A stretch of 64,000 nt of DNA, from contig NZ_CABVMM010000001.1 in assembly GCF_902499555.1 (NCBI RefSeq), positions 186,001 through 250,000 on the forward strand. The letters are read 5' to 3'. Below are positions 1 through 9,030 of the stretch, in pieces. The notes under the pieces were generated by a model that made no database searches, was not told where the DNA came from, and saw only the letters and a program-made list of their open reading frames with translations. The DNA comes from Mesonia oceanica. Its GTDB lineage: Bacteria > Bacteroidota > Bacteroidia > Flavobacteriales > Flavobacteriaceae. Numbering within the stretch: position 1 is the first letter of the stretch; every line of letters begins with the position of its first letter. A program made the translations under genes and the position numbers.

Positions 1-487
1 CGCTTTAGAAAAAGTAGTTGAAGAAGGAGGAAAAGTATTAGTTGAAGGAGGCATTTTAGAAGGTGAAGGCTATGAAAGCGGTTGTTATGTAAAACCAGCA
101 ATTGCTGAAGCTGAAAATCATTTTGAAATCGTGCAACACGAGACTTTTGCTCCGGTATTATACATTATGAAGTATAAAGGCGATGTTGGCAATGCATTGG
201 ATTTACAAAACGGCGTTCGCCAAGGACTTTCTTCAGCCATTATGACCAATAATTTACGAGAAGCAGAGCGTTTCTTATCGGTAGAAGGTTCAGATTGTGG
301 AATTGCCAATGTGAATATTGGAACTTCCGGAGCTGAAATTGGTGGTGCTTTTGGAGGTGAAAAAGAAACCGGTGGCGGTCGTGAAAGTGGTTCTGATGCT
401 TGGAAAATCTATATGCGTAGACAAACCAATACCATCAATTATACTACTGAATTGCCGTTAGCGCAGGGTATTAAATTTGATTTGTAA
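1..487 (+). CDS. amaB: Aldehyde dehydrogenase, ALDH7 (antiquitin) family, 3' part only
   Basis: The reading frame is open from the window edge, so the N-terminus and catalytic Cys lie outside. The visible 161 residues are the C-terminal third of an ALDH7-type enzyme: ETFAPVLYI, then the [20 protein letters not shown] stretch and [17 protein letters not shown], which are characteristic of the antiquitin subgroup rather than of ordinary ALDHs. Family members oxidise alpha-aminoadipate semialdehyde (lysine catabolism) in the cytoplasm with NAD+. The assignment to lysine degradation is inferred from family, since the neighbouring upstream gene is not visible. The gene ends just before two hairpins (528-553 and 565-599), the second a good terminator. 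Confidence 0.85.
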   Translation, partial: ALEKVVEEGGKVLVEGGILEGEGYESGCYVKPAIAEAENHFEIVQHETFAPVLYIMKYKGDVGNALDLQNGVRQGLSSAIMTNNLREAERFLSVEGSDCGIANVNIGTSGAEIGGAFGGEKETGGGRESGSDAWKIYMRRQTNTINYTTELPLAQGIKFDL

Positions 488-527
488 AATCTCAATCAAT
501 AGAGTAAAGATTTTCAAATATAAATAT

Positions 528-553
528 CTACAAGGGTCTTGAAATCCTTGTAG
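528..553. repeat. Short palindrome, 8-bp stem
   Basis: CTACAAGG (528-535) pairs with CCTTGTAG (546-553). It lies next to the terminator palindrome at 565-599. The pair resembles the short palindromic intergenic repeats that are common in Bacteroidota genomes, but copy number cannot be judged here. Confidence 0.55.
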
Positions 554-564
554 GAAATCATCTA

Positions 565-599
565 AACCTCACAGCTTGTAAAAATCTGTGAGGTTTTTT
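565..599 (+). terminator. Rho-independent terminator of the aldehyde dehydrogenase gene
   Basis: AACCTCACAG (565-574) pairs perfectly with CTGTGAGGTT (586-595), followed directly by a T run to 599. A GTG at 588 that could extend the next gene lies inside this stem, which argues against that start. Confidence 0.85.
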
Positions 600-607
600 A
601 ATTTGGC

Positions 608-615
608 TATATTTG
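608..615 (+). promoter_or_regulatory. -7 promoter element TATATTTG for the AraC-type regulator
   Basis: Exact match to the Bacteroidota -7 consensus TAnnTTTG, 23 bases upstream of the ATG at 639 and just after the preceding terminator. No clear -33 TTG at the usual spacing. Confidence 0.6.
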
Positions 616-638
616 TACTTCTTATGTTTGTTGGAGTT

Positions 639-1478
639 ATGGCTAAAGCTACTTTTTTCACTTGTAAACCTTCAACAAAACTTCAACCATACATTTCCTA
701 TTATTATTTTCATCAATCTGATGATGAAGATTTTCAGCAATCGTTCACTTATTATCCGCATTATAAAAATGCCCTTACCATATATAAAAATGTGGATTAT
801 AATATTTTGCCAGATTTTTCTGTTGAGGTTTCTTCAGCTAAGAAAGATTCTTTGAAACTTATTTATTCTAAAGTGTATCAGAATTTAGGACGGGTGAACT
901 TAAATGGAAAGTTTTCAAAAATCGGAGTGGCTTTTCAAGCCTTAGGAATACAACATTTTATAAGCAAAAACTATAGTGAAGTTTTTCCAGAACCTATCAA
1001 TTTAATTAACCCGTTCGGAGCTGAATTTGGTCAAGTTTTAAATCGTGTATTTTTAACTGCATCTATTTCAGAAAAAGCGAATTTGTTAGATAAATTTTTT
1101 CAACAACAATACCTTGGTTTTGAAGAAGAAAGAATGATTGGAGCTGTGAATAAAATTATAGAAAGCAAAGGTGTGATTTCTGTTTCAGCACTGGCTTCAA
1201 GTTTAAATTTTCATCGTAAAACTTTACTTCGATTATTTCAAAAGCATCTCGATTGCTCGGTTGAAGAATATCGGAAATTAGTCCGATTTCGATTTGCATT
1301 AGAGAAAATCAAACAAAGCAGTGATGTAAATCTTACTGCAATTTCTGCCGATTATTACTATGATCAATCAGATTTTATTAAGCAATTTAAAAAGCTTACG
1401 CAATTATCCCCCAAAAAGTTTATGACTGCTGTAACTAAACTGGGCGACGAAGATACTTTTTGGAATTTTAATGGCTAG
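639..1478 (+). CDS. AraC-family transcriptional regulator
   Basis: This 279-residue DNA-binding regulator has a C-terminal AraC/XylS double helix-turn-helix: first HTH near VSALASSLNFHRKTLLRLF, second near ISADYYYDQSDFIKQF with the conserved LSPKKF end. The N-terminal ~170 residues begin KPSTKLQPYISYYYF, resembling the DUF6597-like sensor domain found on AraC proteins of Bacteroidota. I start at ATG 639 rather than the upstream GTG 588 because the GTG is inside a terminator stem, an exact -7 promoter element lies at 608-615 and GGAG precedes 639. Ligand and targets are unknown. It is monocistronic; no divergent partner is visible. Confidence 0.85.
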   Translation: MAKATFFTCKPSTKLQPYISYYYFHQSDDEDFQQSFTYYPHYKNALTIYKNVDYNILPDFSVEVSSAKKDSLKLIYSKVYQNLGRVNLNGKFSKIGVAFQALGIQHFISKNYSEVFPEPINLINPFGAEFGQVLNRVFLTASISEKANLLDKFFQQQYLGFEEERMIGAVNKIIESKGVISVSALASSLNFHRKTLLRLFQKHLDCSVEEYRKLVRFRFALEKIKQSSDVNLTAISADYYYDQSDFIKQFKKLTQLSPKKFMTAVTKLGDEDTFWNFNG

Positions 1479-1624
1479 GTGTCCCAATACTACAATTTTT
1501 TAAAACCAGCTACTTCTATTTTTGTTGAAAAGTAATCTGATGAGTTCTTGTTCTAGTTACAAGCTTTATTGAGGATATGAAAATAATGTAACTATTTAAA
1601 TATCAACTCTTATTTGTTGTAAAT

Positions 1625-3109
1625 ATGAAAAACCTTATTCACATATTATTATTTGTTTTAACAGCTAATTTCTCGTTTTCACAAATAACAAAAACTGAAA
1701 AAATTTTTTCTAACGTCATTCATGATTCAATAAAATTATCAATATATCTTCCTGAAAATTGGAATGAAAATAAAAAATATCCAGTAATATACGATTTTGA
1801 AATGTTGAGCATTACTGATATGAATTCTAAAATTTTTTCAGATAATATTTTAGTTTATAGTAAATATTTACGACTTATTCCACAAACTATTTTGGTGTCT
1901 ATTGATCTGAAAAATGGAGATGAATTAGGTTATTCTTATCAATCTGCAACAATAAACGAAAAGGGGGAAAAGTTTTTATCAGCAATAAACGAAAATGTTT
2001 TTCCATTTATAGAAAGTAATTATAATGCAACATCTGGATTCAGAGGTTATTTTGGTCACTCATATGGTGCAAGCTTTGGTAATTATCTTTTTTTAAATAA
2101 ACCCTCTTTTTTCAATTCATATATTTTAATTGCTCCAGAGCAATTGGACGAGTCCAATCCTCAATTTGAAATTAATAGAGGTTTAATAAATTTTTATAAC
2201 AACAGGTATACAACTTATTATGTAGCTGGAGGAGGAAAAGATATGGAAAGAAGACAAAATTACGTGAGAGGTATCTCCCAGGAGATAAAGAAATTGGGCA
2301 CAGACAAATTCAACTTCGAATCGAAAATCTTCTCTAATGCTAATCATTTAACGATAATTCCTAAGTCTATTCCAGATGCTCTAGAAAAAACCTTTGAATT
2401 ATTTTATTCATTCAAAAATATAGATTTTGAAAGTATTGAAAATTCAATTGAATATTTCAATAAAATAAATTCAAAGCTTAACGATAATTTTGAAATTTCT
2501 ATAGAGAAAAATAATTCCAATTCGGTTTTTTTTATGCAATTAGCCGTGGCTAAACAGGATTCTTCAGCATTAGAATTTTTCGCAAATTACTTTCTTTCAG
2601 AAAATAGTAGAGGTCTTGATTACTACAATTTTGCATATAGCTTTAATACAATTAACGCTAAGAAAAAAGCAATAGACTATTTTCAAAAAGCAATTCAACG
2701 AGCAAAAAGAGATGAAAAAGAAAAACATTCATCACAAAATGCTATTGATATTTATCAATCATATCGTTCTATCGCTTTAAATGTGTATGATGATAATCCA
2801 ACAATGGCATTGATGAGTTTAAACGAAGCATATGAGGATATTCATGATATTCGATTGAAATATTTTATGGGAAAAATAGGTATTCAAAATAATATGAAAC
2901 TTAAAGAAAGTGTAGAGTATTTGAAAGATTATATAGATGACGGGAATAACAATGACCTGTGGGGTTATGTAAGTGATGATGCGTATTACCAGTTGGGTAA
3001 AGGTTACAAACTTTTTAATAAAAAGGAAAAATCAAAAAAAGCTTTTCAGAAATCTTTAGAATACAATCCAGAAAACGAATCTGCAAGAAAAGCGCTAAAC
3101 GAGTTATAA
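1625..3109 (+). CDS. Secreted alpha/beta-hydrolase (esterase-D-like) with C-terminal TPR repeats
   Basis: A 494-residue exported protein with an N-terminal signal peptide (cleavage near FSFSQ, residue 20). Residues ~30-270 resemble the putative esterase family (PF00756, IroE/Fes type): YLPENW, a GHSYG nucleophile elbow with Ser146, and a late NANHLTIIP segment likely to carry the catalytic His. Residues ~300-494 are helical with TPR-like repeats (AIDYFQKAI, AFQKSLEYNPENE). Such esterases cleave ester bonds of acyl or siderophore substrates; the real substrate is unknown. It ends where the start-less remnant at 3110-3312 begins. The leader is very A+T rich. Confidence 0.75.
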   Translation: MKNLIHILLFVLTANFSFSQITKTEKIFSNVIHDSIKLSIYLPENWNENKKYPVIYDFEMLSITDMNSKIFSDNILVYSKYLRLIPQTILVSIDLKNGDELGYSYQSATINEKGEKFLSAINENVFPFIESNYNATSGFRGYFGHSYGASFGNYLFLNKPSFFNSYILIAPEQLDESNPQFEINRGLINFYNNRYTTYYVAGGGKDMERRQNYVRGISQEIKKLGTDKFNFESKIFSNANHLTIIPKSIPDALEKTFELFYSFKNIDFESIENSIEYFNKINSKLNDNFEISIEKNNSNSVFFMQLAVAKQDSSALEFFANYFLSENSRGLDYYNFAYSFNTINAKKKAIDYFQKAIQRAKRDEKEKHSSQNAIDIYQSYRSIALNVYDDNPTMALMSLNEAYEDIHDIRLKYFMGKIGIQNNMKLKESVEYLKDYIDDGNNNDLWGYVSDDAYYQLGKGYKLFNKKEKSKKAFQKSLEYNPENESARKALNEL

Positions 3110-3312
3110 ATACTACTGCTTGTATTTTTATTCTGCTTTTCACCATAAGTTGTTTAGCTACTGCGCAAAACTATGAGGAAAAGTTCCATTTAGCCGATAG
3201 TTTGTTGTACGATCAAAAAAGTTATTATGATAGAAAGTTGATGATAACTAATTTCGAGAAACATTACGATCGTAAAGCAATTTGGGTAGAAGAGACAAAG
3301 ATTGAATTATAA
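3110..3312 (+). pseudogene. Remnant of a small exported protein without a start codon
   Basis: Immediately after the esterase stop, another frame is open to TAA 3310-3312. It encodes a clean signal peptide (IFILLFTISCLATAQ) followed by a charged helical stretch (NYEEKFHLADSLLYDQKSYYDRK). No ATG, GTG or TTG occurs in a sensible place before the hydrophobic core; the frame reads back into the esterase gene to a stop at 3019-3021. It looks like a gene that lost its start, or the front of a deleted TPR/lipoprotein gene. Use of a non-standard start cannot be excluded. Confidence 0.45.
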
Positions 3313-3391
3313 ACGTTTTCTTCTCTTGAAATATTTTGCAACACTTGATTATTCTGATCGTATTTTAATTACACCATTAAAACCTAAAAAG

Positions 3392-4258
3392 ATGAATAAA
3401 ATTTACATCAGCTTAATTTTACTATTAACAATGATTAGTAGTGGTTTTGCGCAAACCAATCCGGAATTACAAAAAATGGCAGATGCCGATCAACAGGATC
3501 GATTTTCTGGGGAAAATTGGGATACGGTTATGAAAAACGATAGTATCCGATTAGCAAAAGCCACAAAGCTTTTTAAAGAGGGCGAATTAAATACAGCAAA
3601 AGATTATTATAATGCTGGGATTATTTTTCAGCACGGTAACGATACCATCGCATCAAAAATGGCAGTAGAAAGTTTTAAAACAGCGATTGAAATGGATTCT
3701 ACTCTCAACCGATGGTGGTATGCCGCAGCGGTAGATCGTGATTTGATGAGACGAGGAGAACCGCAAATTTACGGTACACAATATATTGTCGATGGTTCAG
3801 GAAAACAAAAACAGTATAAGATGGATACTACCCAAGTCACCGATAAGGAAAGAACTTACTACCAAGTACCTACTTTAGCTCAACAAAAAGAGAATGAAAA
3901 AATGTTTGATTTAAAGAGTATAGGCTCTTTTTATGTTGAAACCAATTCTATTGAGAAAACCATTGATTTAATTAAAAGTGAATTCAAAAAAGGGAAAGAA
4001 AGTGATTACTATATAACAGAAAAAGGAATCAATGATTTCGGTTATCAATTAATGTGGAAAAATAAATTAGAGGAGTCTTTAAAAGTTTTAAAATTGAATA
4101 CAGAATTATATCCTAAAGCCGCTAACACTTGGGATAGTTACGGCGAAATCTTGTTGAAGTTGGACCAAAAAGAAGCCGCCATAAAAGCCTATAAAAAATC
4201 TTTAGCATTAGACCCAAATAACGAAAATGCGATAAATATAATTGCAGAACATAAGTAG
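3392..4258 (+). CDS. Exported TPR protein with DUF6624-like N-terminal region
   Basis: This 288-residue protein starts at ATG 3392, giving a good signal peptide (MNKIYISLILLLTMISSGFAQ). An upstream in-frame codon at 3302 would add a non-hydrophobic extension overlapping the preceding remnant, so it is rejected. Residues ~25-60 (LQKMADADQQDRFSG) resemble the DUF6624 motif built around a conserved DQ..R. The C-terminus has at least one clear TPR (AIKAYKKSLALDPNNENA). No catalytic role can be given. It ends in a hairpin shared with the convergent phnA gene. Confidence 0.7.
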   Translation: MNKIYISLILLLTMISSGFAQTNPELQKMADADQQDRFSGENWDTVMKNDSIRLAKATKLFKEGELNTAKDYYNAGIIFQHGNDTIASKMAVESFKTAIEMDSTLNRWWYAAAVDRDLMRRGEPQIYGTQYIVDGSGKQKQYKMDTTQVTDKERTYYQVPTLAQQKENEKMFDLKSIGSFYVETNSIEKTIDLIKSEFKKGKESDYYITEKGINDFGYQLMWKNKLEESLKVLKLNTELYPKAANTWDSYGEILLKLDQKEAAIKAYKKSLALDPNNENAINIIAEHK

Positions 4259-4271
4259 CCTTTTGGCTACT
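4254..4271. terminator. Bidirectional hairpin spanning both convergent stop codons
   Basis: AGTAGCC (4254-4260), loop TTTT, GGCTACT (4265-4271). The stem contains the TAG of the TPR gene and the TAG of phnA on the other strand, which are only 8 bases apart. T-rich sequence follows on the plus strand. Confidence 0.6.
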
Positions 4272-4851
4272 TTGTTTTCTTAACGTATTGGGTAAGAATA
4301 ACGATATGCTGGCCATCTACACGTCCTTCAATTTGCTCAGCATTATCGTGTACTAAAGAAATTCTATGCACGGGCGCACCACGCTTCGCCGTAAAATTAG
4401 CTCCTTTTACATCTAAATCTTTAATAAGTACCACCGAGTCGCCATTGGCAAGAATATTTCCGTTGCTGTCTTTATGAACGATCTTTTCCGCTTCATCTTC
4501 TGTTTCTACACCATCTTTTGCCCAAGTCAAAGCTTCTTCATCCAGGTACATCATTTCCAGTAAATCCTGTGGCCAGCCTTCGCCTCTTAAACGGTTAAGC
4601 ATTCTCCAGGCTACAATTTGCACCGGTAAATGTTCACTCCACATACTGTCATTTAAACATCGCCAATGGTTGGGGTCTACTTTTTCGGGATCTTCAATTT
4701 GTTCAAGACAAGTTTTAGAAATTAATATTGAGTTTTCTAAACTGGCTTCTGAAGTTGGAGGTACTTGATATACTAATAAATCTTCTTGAGAACCAGATAG
4801 TTCACATTTATTACCACTACGCTTCATTAATTGTTGTTCAAGTACGCTCAT
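4267..4851 (-). CDS. phnA: PhnA (YjdM) domain protein
   Basis: A 194-residue cytoplasmic protein. The C-terminal ~70 residues (DSNGNILANGDSVVLIKDL, then VKGANFTAKRGAPVHRI) match the PhnA/YjdM domain, an SH3-like fold. The N-terminal region has the longer form seen in Bacteroidota (KRSGNKCELSG and HWRCLNDSMWSE). Despite the name, E. coli YjdM is not phosphonoacetate hydrolase and its role is unresolved. Monocistronic, with an exact -7 element 18 bases upstream of the ATG. Confidence 0.85.
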   Translation of the reverse strand: MSVLEQQLMKRSGNKCELSGSQEDLLVYQVPPTSEASLENSILISKTCLEQIEDPEKVDPNHWRCLNDSMWSEHLPVQIVAWRMLNRLRGEGWPQDLLEMMYLDEEALTWAKDGVETEDEAEKIVHKDSNGNILANGDSVVLIKDLDVKGANFTAKRGAPVHRISLVHDNAEQIEGRVDGQHIVILTQYVKKTK

Positions 4852-4868
4852 TGTATGAATTTTTTTTG

Positions 4869-4876
4869 CAAAAATA
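4869..4876 (-). promoter_or_regulatory. -7 promoter element TATTTTTG for phnA
   Basis: On the minus strand TATTTTTG matches TAnnTTTG and ends 17 bases before the ATG of phnA (4851). Confidence 0.5.
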
Positions 4877-4910
4877 AATTTTTATATAAAATAGAGCGAC
4901 AAAAAATTAA

Positions 4911-5462
4911 TTAAAACCGATAGCCTACCTGAAATCCTGCGTTAAACTCAATAGCAGAAAAACGTTCTTTTACTTCTTCGCTAAAATTGCGGGCAATATT
5001 TACAAAAGGGCCTAAAACGAATTTGTTCCCAAAATTCCATTTGTAACCTGCTCCCAAGCCCACCATAAAAGTATCCATATCGGTTTCTACGTTTACAGTT
5101 TGACCTTCAAAGGTTCTATCTTGTGAAAAATCCCCAAAGCGGTATTTTACAAATGGATTGGCATAAATTCCTGATCCAGCATTTTCTTGATTGAAATAAT
5201 AATTGTAACCCAATTTAATACTGTTTGTGTTAAATTCTCTGGAACCGCTTTCACTATGGTAGTTAATACGATCGTTGATAAGTCCAATAATTTCTATCGA
5301 TTGGTTAAAACCTATAAAGCGTTCGTAGCCAACCTCTACGGAAGCAATGGCGATGGTATTGGCAATATTGAGTTTTACTTCGTTTTTCGGGAATTCTTCT
5401 TGTTGCGCTTTTACTAGAGAGCTAATTAAAAGTAAGCTGAATAAAAAGTATGCTTTTTTCAT
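4911..5462 (-). CDS. Outer-membrane beta-barrel protein
   Basis: A 183-residue protein with signal peptide MKKAYFLFSLLLISSLVKAQ, alternating aromatic/polar strands and a C-terminal strand ending in GYRF, typical of small eight-stranded outer-membrane barrels. I start at ATG 5462; the longer frame to 5549 runs into the upstream phosphatase gene and would bury the signal peptide. GAGYKWNF and FQVGYRF are typical strand motifs. Function is unknown. It lies 13 bases downstream of the phosphatase gene in the same direction and is probably co-transcribed. Confidence 0.7.
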   Translation of the reverse strand: MKKAYFLFSLLLISSLVKAQQEEFPKNEVKLNIANTIAIASVEVGYERFIGFNQSIEIIGLINDRINYHSESGSREFNTNSIKLGYNYYFNQENAGSGIYANPFVKYRFGDFSQDRTFEGQTVNVETDMDTFMVGLGAGYKWNFGNKFVLGPFVNIARNFSEEVKERFSAIEFNAGFQVGYRF

Positions 5463-5475
5463 GATTTGGTGTTTT

Positions 5476-6201
5476 TTAATTTCTACCTGATTCGTTAGGG
5501 TAAAGTTGATGAACGGGGTCACTTTGTATGATTTCTTTTGTCTCAACATTTAACATCGTAAGTGGCCCTTTAAAAGCTGCACCGGTATCTACATTCCAAA
5601 TATTGGCGGCATTTACCGGTTGCGTTTTATTGATTCGGGTTACGGGAGTGTGACCAATAAAGATTTCATGGAATAGTTTTAATCTTTTGGGATAAAACAA
5701 GTCGTCGGGGTTTAAGCTCTTATCTAGCGCAAGGGCCATTTCCCAAAGCGTTCTGTCCCAATAAACCATATAAGGTTCATATTCATTTTGTGGGCCGTGC
5801 ATATTGGCAAAGCCTGCATGGACAAAAAGGTTATTATTCTGGTCTATGTAATAATTTTCAAGGCTGCTAAAGAAATTTTTATGGGCTTCTATTTCAGCTT
5901 TGTTCAATTTAGCATAAGAATCTTTACTGGATTGTCCACCGTGCTGTAACCAGTTTTCGTTTTGTTCATCTGTTTTTAGCCAGTGATGAACCAAATCGTC
6001 ATGATTGCCACGAATAAAAATACAATTGTGAGTTTGTGCAAGATCCATAAGAAATGTGATGACGTTGGCAGAATCGCTCCACCCGTCAACATAATCCCCT
6101 AAAAATATCAATTGGTCTTGCGGGGTAACTTTCGCTCTATCTAAAACTTGTTGTAAAGCTTTAAGTCCACCGTGAATATCTCCTATTGCAAATCTTCTCA
6201 T
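5476..6201 (-). CDS. Metallophosphoesterase (PPP-type Ser/Thr phosphatase-like)
   Basis: A 241-residue cytoplasmic calcineurin-like phosphoesterase. All metal motifs are present: GDIHGG (7-12), GDYVDG (35-40) and GNHD (65-68), with later GHTPV supplying a metal His. The pattern resembles bacterial PPP phosphatases (PrpA/PphA) and ApaH/PrpE diadenosine-polyphosphate hydrolases; sequence alone does not separate protein from nucleotide substrates. I choose ATG 6201 (MRRFAIGDIHGG) over a TTG eight codons earlier, since family members begin two or three residues before the first motif. Confidence 0.85.
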   Translation of the reverse strand: MRRFAIGDIHGGLKALQQVLDRAKVTPQDQLIFLGDYVDGWSDSANVITFLMDLAQTHNCIFIRGNHDDLVHHWLKTDEQNENWLQHGGQSSKDSYAKLNKAEIEAHKNFFSSLENYYIDQNNNLFVHAGFANMHGPQNEYEPYMVYWDRTLWEMALALDKSLNPDDLFYPKRLKLFHEIFIGHTPVTRINKTQPVNAANIWNVDTGAAFKGPLTMLNVETKEIIQSDPVHQLYPNESGRN

Positions 6202-6314
6202 CAAGGGTAAAATTACAACTTCCAAGCTTAGTTTGCTCGGAAGTGTTTTAGATTAACAAAGATTTAAATTTATTCTATAATAAATTTTCGGACAATAGTC
6301 TTCTTGTTTGCAGT

Positions 6315-6813
6315 TTAAACTTTTAAAAAATACACTCCTTTAGATAAGTTGAATATGTTTATGTTTTTTAGAATTTAAACTTTGAACTTTCTGTTCTAGT
6401 ATAGAATACACTTCAATCTTGTTGGCGGAGAAATCATTCTCTAAGAAAATGACATCACTCGCAGGATTGGGATGAATAGAGAATTTTGTATTCACGTATT
6501 TCTTATTCGATAAATAAAAATTGGTAAGGTTGCAGTTGTCATCTACTTCTGCAGTCCAACTTTTTTTAGATTGACATCCAGAAAAACAATCGTTAGAATA
6601 TAAGGTAAAAATAAAATTGTTATCGTTTACTTCGATGTCAGCGATTTCTACGTCCCAGCCTTCTACTTCGTAATCAACTCCAGAATAGTTGAATCCATCA
6701 TCCATGTCAATCTTTGCCTCCACATTATCGATATCGTTTATGGTAGAAAAGTCATCTATAAGAGAAAGTACGTTTAAAATATCTGATGAGGTTAAAGTAA
6801 AAAAATATAACAT
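6315..6813 (-). pseudogene. Decayed T9SS cargo gene with frameshift in its sorting domain
   Basis: The 157-codon frame has no signal peptide but carries a T9SS type A sorting domain start (FSIHPNPASDVIFLEN, then IEVYSILEQKVQSL). It stops at 6340 right after KHKHIQ. One base out of frame, the DNA continues with codons for LSKGVYFLKV and a stop at 6315-6317, which is exactly the expected end of the domain. So a single-base shift broke the C-terminus, and the N-terminal export signal and catalytic region are gone. The remaining N-terminal part (D/N-rich, CFSGC pair) is not recognisable. Confidence 0.7.
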
Positions 6814-7044
6814 GTATTTAGATTCATAGAATTGGTTATTGAGAAATTATAACAGTTTTAGATTACTGATATTCATTTTTAAAACAACCATTTTTTTAGT
6901 AGATAAAATTTTTTTAACCGTTTTTCATACTAATTTTTGAATAAAAGCTTAGAAAGCAGTTAAGGTGCTGATCTTGTTTTGTTTTTGGTCAAATAGTGGT
7001 ATATTGCAAAAAAATTAACAATTTAAATGGTTAACCCTTAAATT

Positions 7045-9009
7045 ATGAGGAAAATTACTTTTTTATTTTTTACATTATTGATCTGTACGTTATCTAATGC
7101 GCAGAACACTTCGTATGTAACAACAGATCAGGTGAATTTAAATTACTATGGAGATTTTGATTCTTCGGTAACTTTCCCTGATGGAACAGATTCTTATCGT
7201 GAAATATTATTAACCTGTAAATTGGGTCAGTATGATTGTCCTTCTGAAGAACAATATTGTCATGAGTGGGATTATACGGTGAAAATTGAATTGTTGACTG
7301 AGGATGGATCAATAGAATTGGGACGTTTTATAACACCATTTGCTACTTCAGGTTGGCCTAGATTTGGTAGTGACTGGGAACAGCCTTATGTTTTTGATGT
7401 TACAGATTTTTACCCATTACTTCAAGGTGATCAAGATATTCGTATACATTATTCAGGGTATTCAGGTGGTTTTACAGCAGAATTAGAGTTTGCTTTTGTT
7501 GAGGGAATCCCACCTCATAATGTAGTAGGTATTGAGCAGGCTTATCAAGTAGAGCATACTTATGGGGATAGTAATGACCCATATAATGATTACTTGTCTA
7601 CATTTACGGGTAATGCTCCGCAAGGTACAGAAAGAGCTAGAATGAAAGTTATAATTACTGGTCATGGAAATGACGATAATGGATGTTGTGAATTTGCAAA
7701 TCATTATTATAACGTATTATTGAATAATTCAACAATTGCAGAACAGGAAATTTGGAGAAGTGATTGCGGAGAAAATGACCTTTATCCTCAAGGGGGAACT
7801 TGGATTTATAATCGTAGTAACTGGTGTCCAGGTTTAGAGGTATCTCCCATTTATCATGATTTGTCAAATATTTCTGCCGGAGATAGTTTCAATTTAGATG
7901 TTGAATTTGAAAATTATAATGGAAGCGGAAGCTTAGGAAGTTACGATTATAATGGAATTGTATTTTATTATGGTGAAACGAATAGTTCTATAGATGCAGA
8001 AGTTTCCGCGATTATAGCACCTAGCAATGACCCTCATTATTTCCGTGATAATCCATCTGGAAGTATACCAAAAATAGAAGTAAGAAATACTGGTGAAGAG
8101 CCAATTACAGCAATTAATTTTAGCTATGGCGTTCAAGATTCTATTCAACAAAATTTTGCTTGGACGGGAAATATACTTCCTTTAGAAAAAGAAGTGATAG
8201 AATTTCCGAATTTGACAACCTTAACGAACATTTCTATAGAGCAATTAGAAGGTTTACAGCAATTTAACGTTGAAATTTTAACGGTGAATGGGCAAACAGA
8301 TGGTAATTCTGAAAATAACTTAAAAAGCAGTGAGTTTGAAACGGCTCCAAATTGGCCATCCAATTTAGTTGCAAGATTACAAACAAGCAATTTAGGGGCA
8401 AATGGTTATTTAGACCAAAGCCCAACAGATGTTTCTTGGGAAATTACAGATATGGATGGAAATGTTATCGCTAGCAGAACTAATGCAGATGTCAGTACTT
8501 TATATAATGATGAAGTAGAGATTACAGAGCCGGGATTCTATAAGTTAAAACTAAATGCACTGTTTTGTTATGGTCTTAATTGGTGGGTATTAGGAAATTA
8601 TCCCGAATATCAAGCAGGATACTTTAGAATGACAGATCAAAATGACACGAACTTACCATTGAATAATTATACGTATAGCGGAACTCCTCACGATGATTGG
8701 GGGTGTTCATATACGCAGTATTTTAGTGTTGGGGAAGAAACTTTAGAAATAGAAAAACAAGAGTTGATGACTTTTAATATTTATCCAAACCCAGCCAAAA
8801 ATTTTATTAATGTTAACTTCCCTGAAAATTTAGGAGAAGCTTATAAAATTGAATTAGTGGACATTCATGGAAGAAAAGTTTATGAATCTTCAACTCAAAC
8901 ACAAAATAACGAAATACCTGTTGCTCAGCTTGCAAATGGTTTGTATGTTTTAGTATTGAAAAATGAAAGCGGAGCAAAACGAATAGAGAAAGTAATGATT
9001 TCTCATTAA
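7045..9009 (+). CDS. PNGase F-like glycoamidase with T9SS sorting domain
   Basis: A 654-residue exported protein: signal peptide to Q20; a peptide-N4-(N-acetylglucosaminyl)asparagine amidase F-like pair of domains at ~30-310; a CARDB/Ig-like region ~325-545; and a T9SS type A domain from ~575 (FNIYPNPAKNFINVNF ... NGLYVLVLKN). Landmarks shared with Elizabethkingia PNGase F are CxEWD (Asp76, matching Asp60), LGRFITPF, DVTDF, GCCEF (Glu216, matching Glu206) and NWCPG. The position of the accessory Glu118 appears to be Ser137. The family removes N-glycans from glycoproteins outside the cell. Alignment was done from memory, so activity is an inference. Confidence 0.8.
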   Translation: MRKITFLFFTLLICTLSNAQNTSYVTTDQVNLNYYGDFDSSVTFPDGTDSYREILLTCKLGQYDCPSEEQYCHEWDYTVKIELLTEDGSIELGRFITPFATSGWPRFGSDWEQPYVFDVTDFYPLLQGDQDIRIHYSGYSGGFTAELEFAFVEGIPPHNVVGIEQAYQVEHTYGDSNDPYNDYLSTFTGNAPQGTERARMKVIITGHGNDDNGCCEFANHYYNVLLNNSTIAEQEIWRSDCGENDLYPQGGTWIYNRSNWCPGLEVSPIYHDLSNISAGDSFNLDVEFENYNGSGSLGSYDYNGIVFYYGETNSSIDAEVSAIIAPSNDPHYFRDNPSGSIPKIEVRNTGEEPITAINFSYGVQDSIQQNFAWTGNILPLEKEVIEFPNLTTLTNISIEQLEGLQQFNVEILTVNGQTDGNSENNLKSSEFETAPNWPSNLVARLQTSNLGANGYLDQSPTDVSWEITDMDGNVIASRTNADVSTLYNDEVEITEPGFYKLKLNALFCYGLNWWVLGNYPEYQAGYFRMTDQNDTNLPLNNYTYSGTPHDDWGCSYTQYFSVGEETLEIEKQELMTFNIYPNPAKNFINVNFPENLGEAYKIELVDIHGRKVYESSTQTQNNEIPVAQLANGLYVLVLKNESGAKRIEKVMISH

Positions 9010-9030
9010 TTTAAATAGCATTTAATACAT

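Noticed and set aside
588-638. N-terminal extension of the AraC regulator from GTG 588
   Set aside because: GTG 588 lies in the stem of the preceding terminator and upstream of the -7 element at 608-615; ATG 639 has GGAG in front and gives the expected start of the domain.
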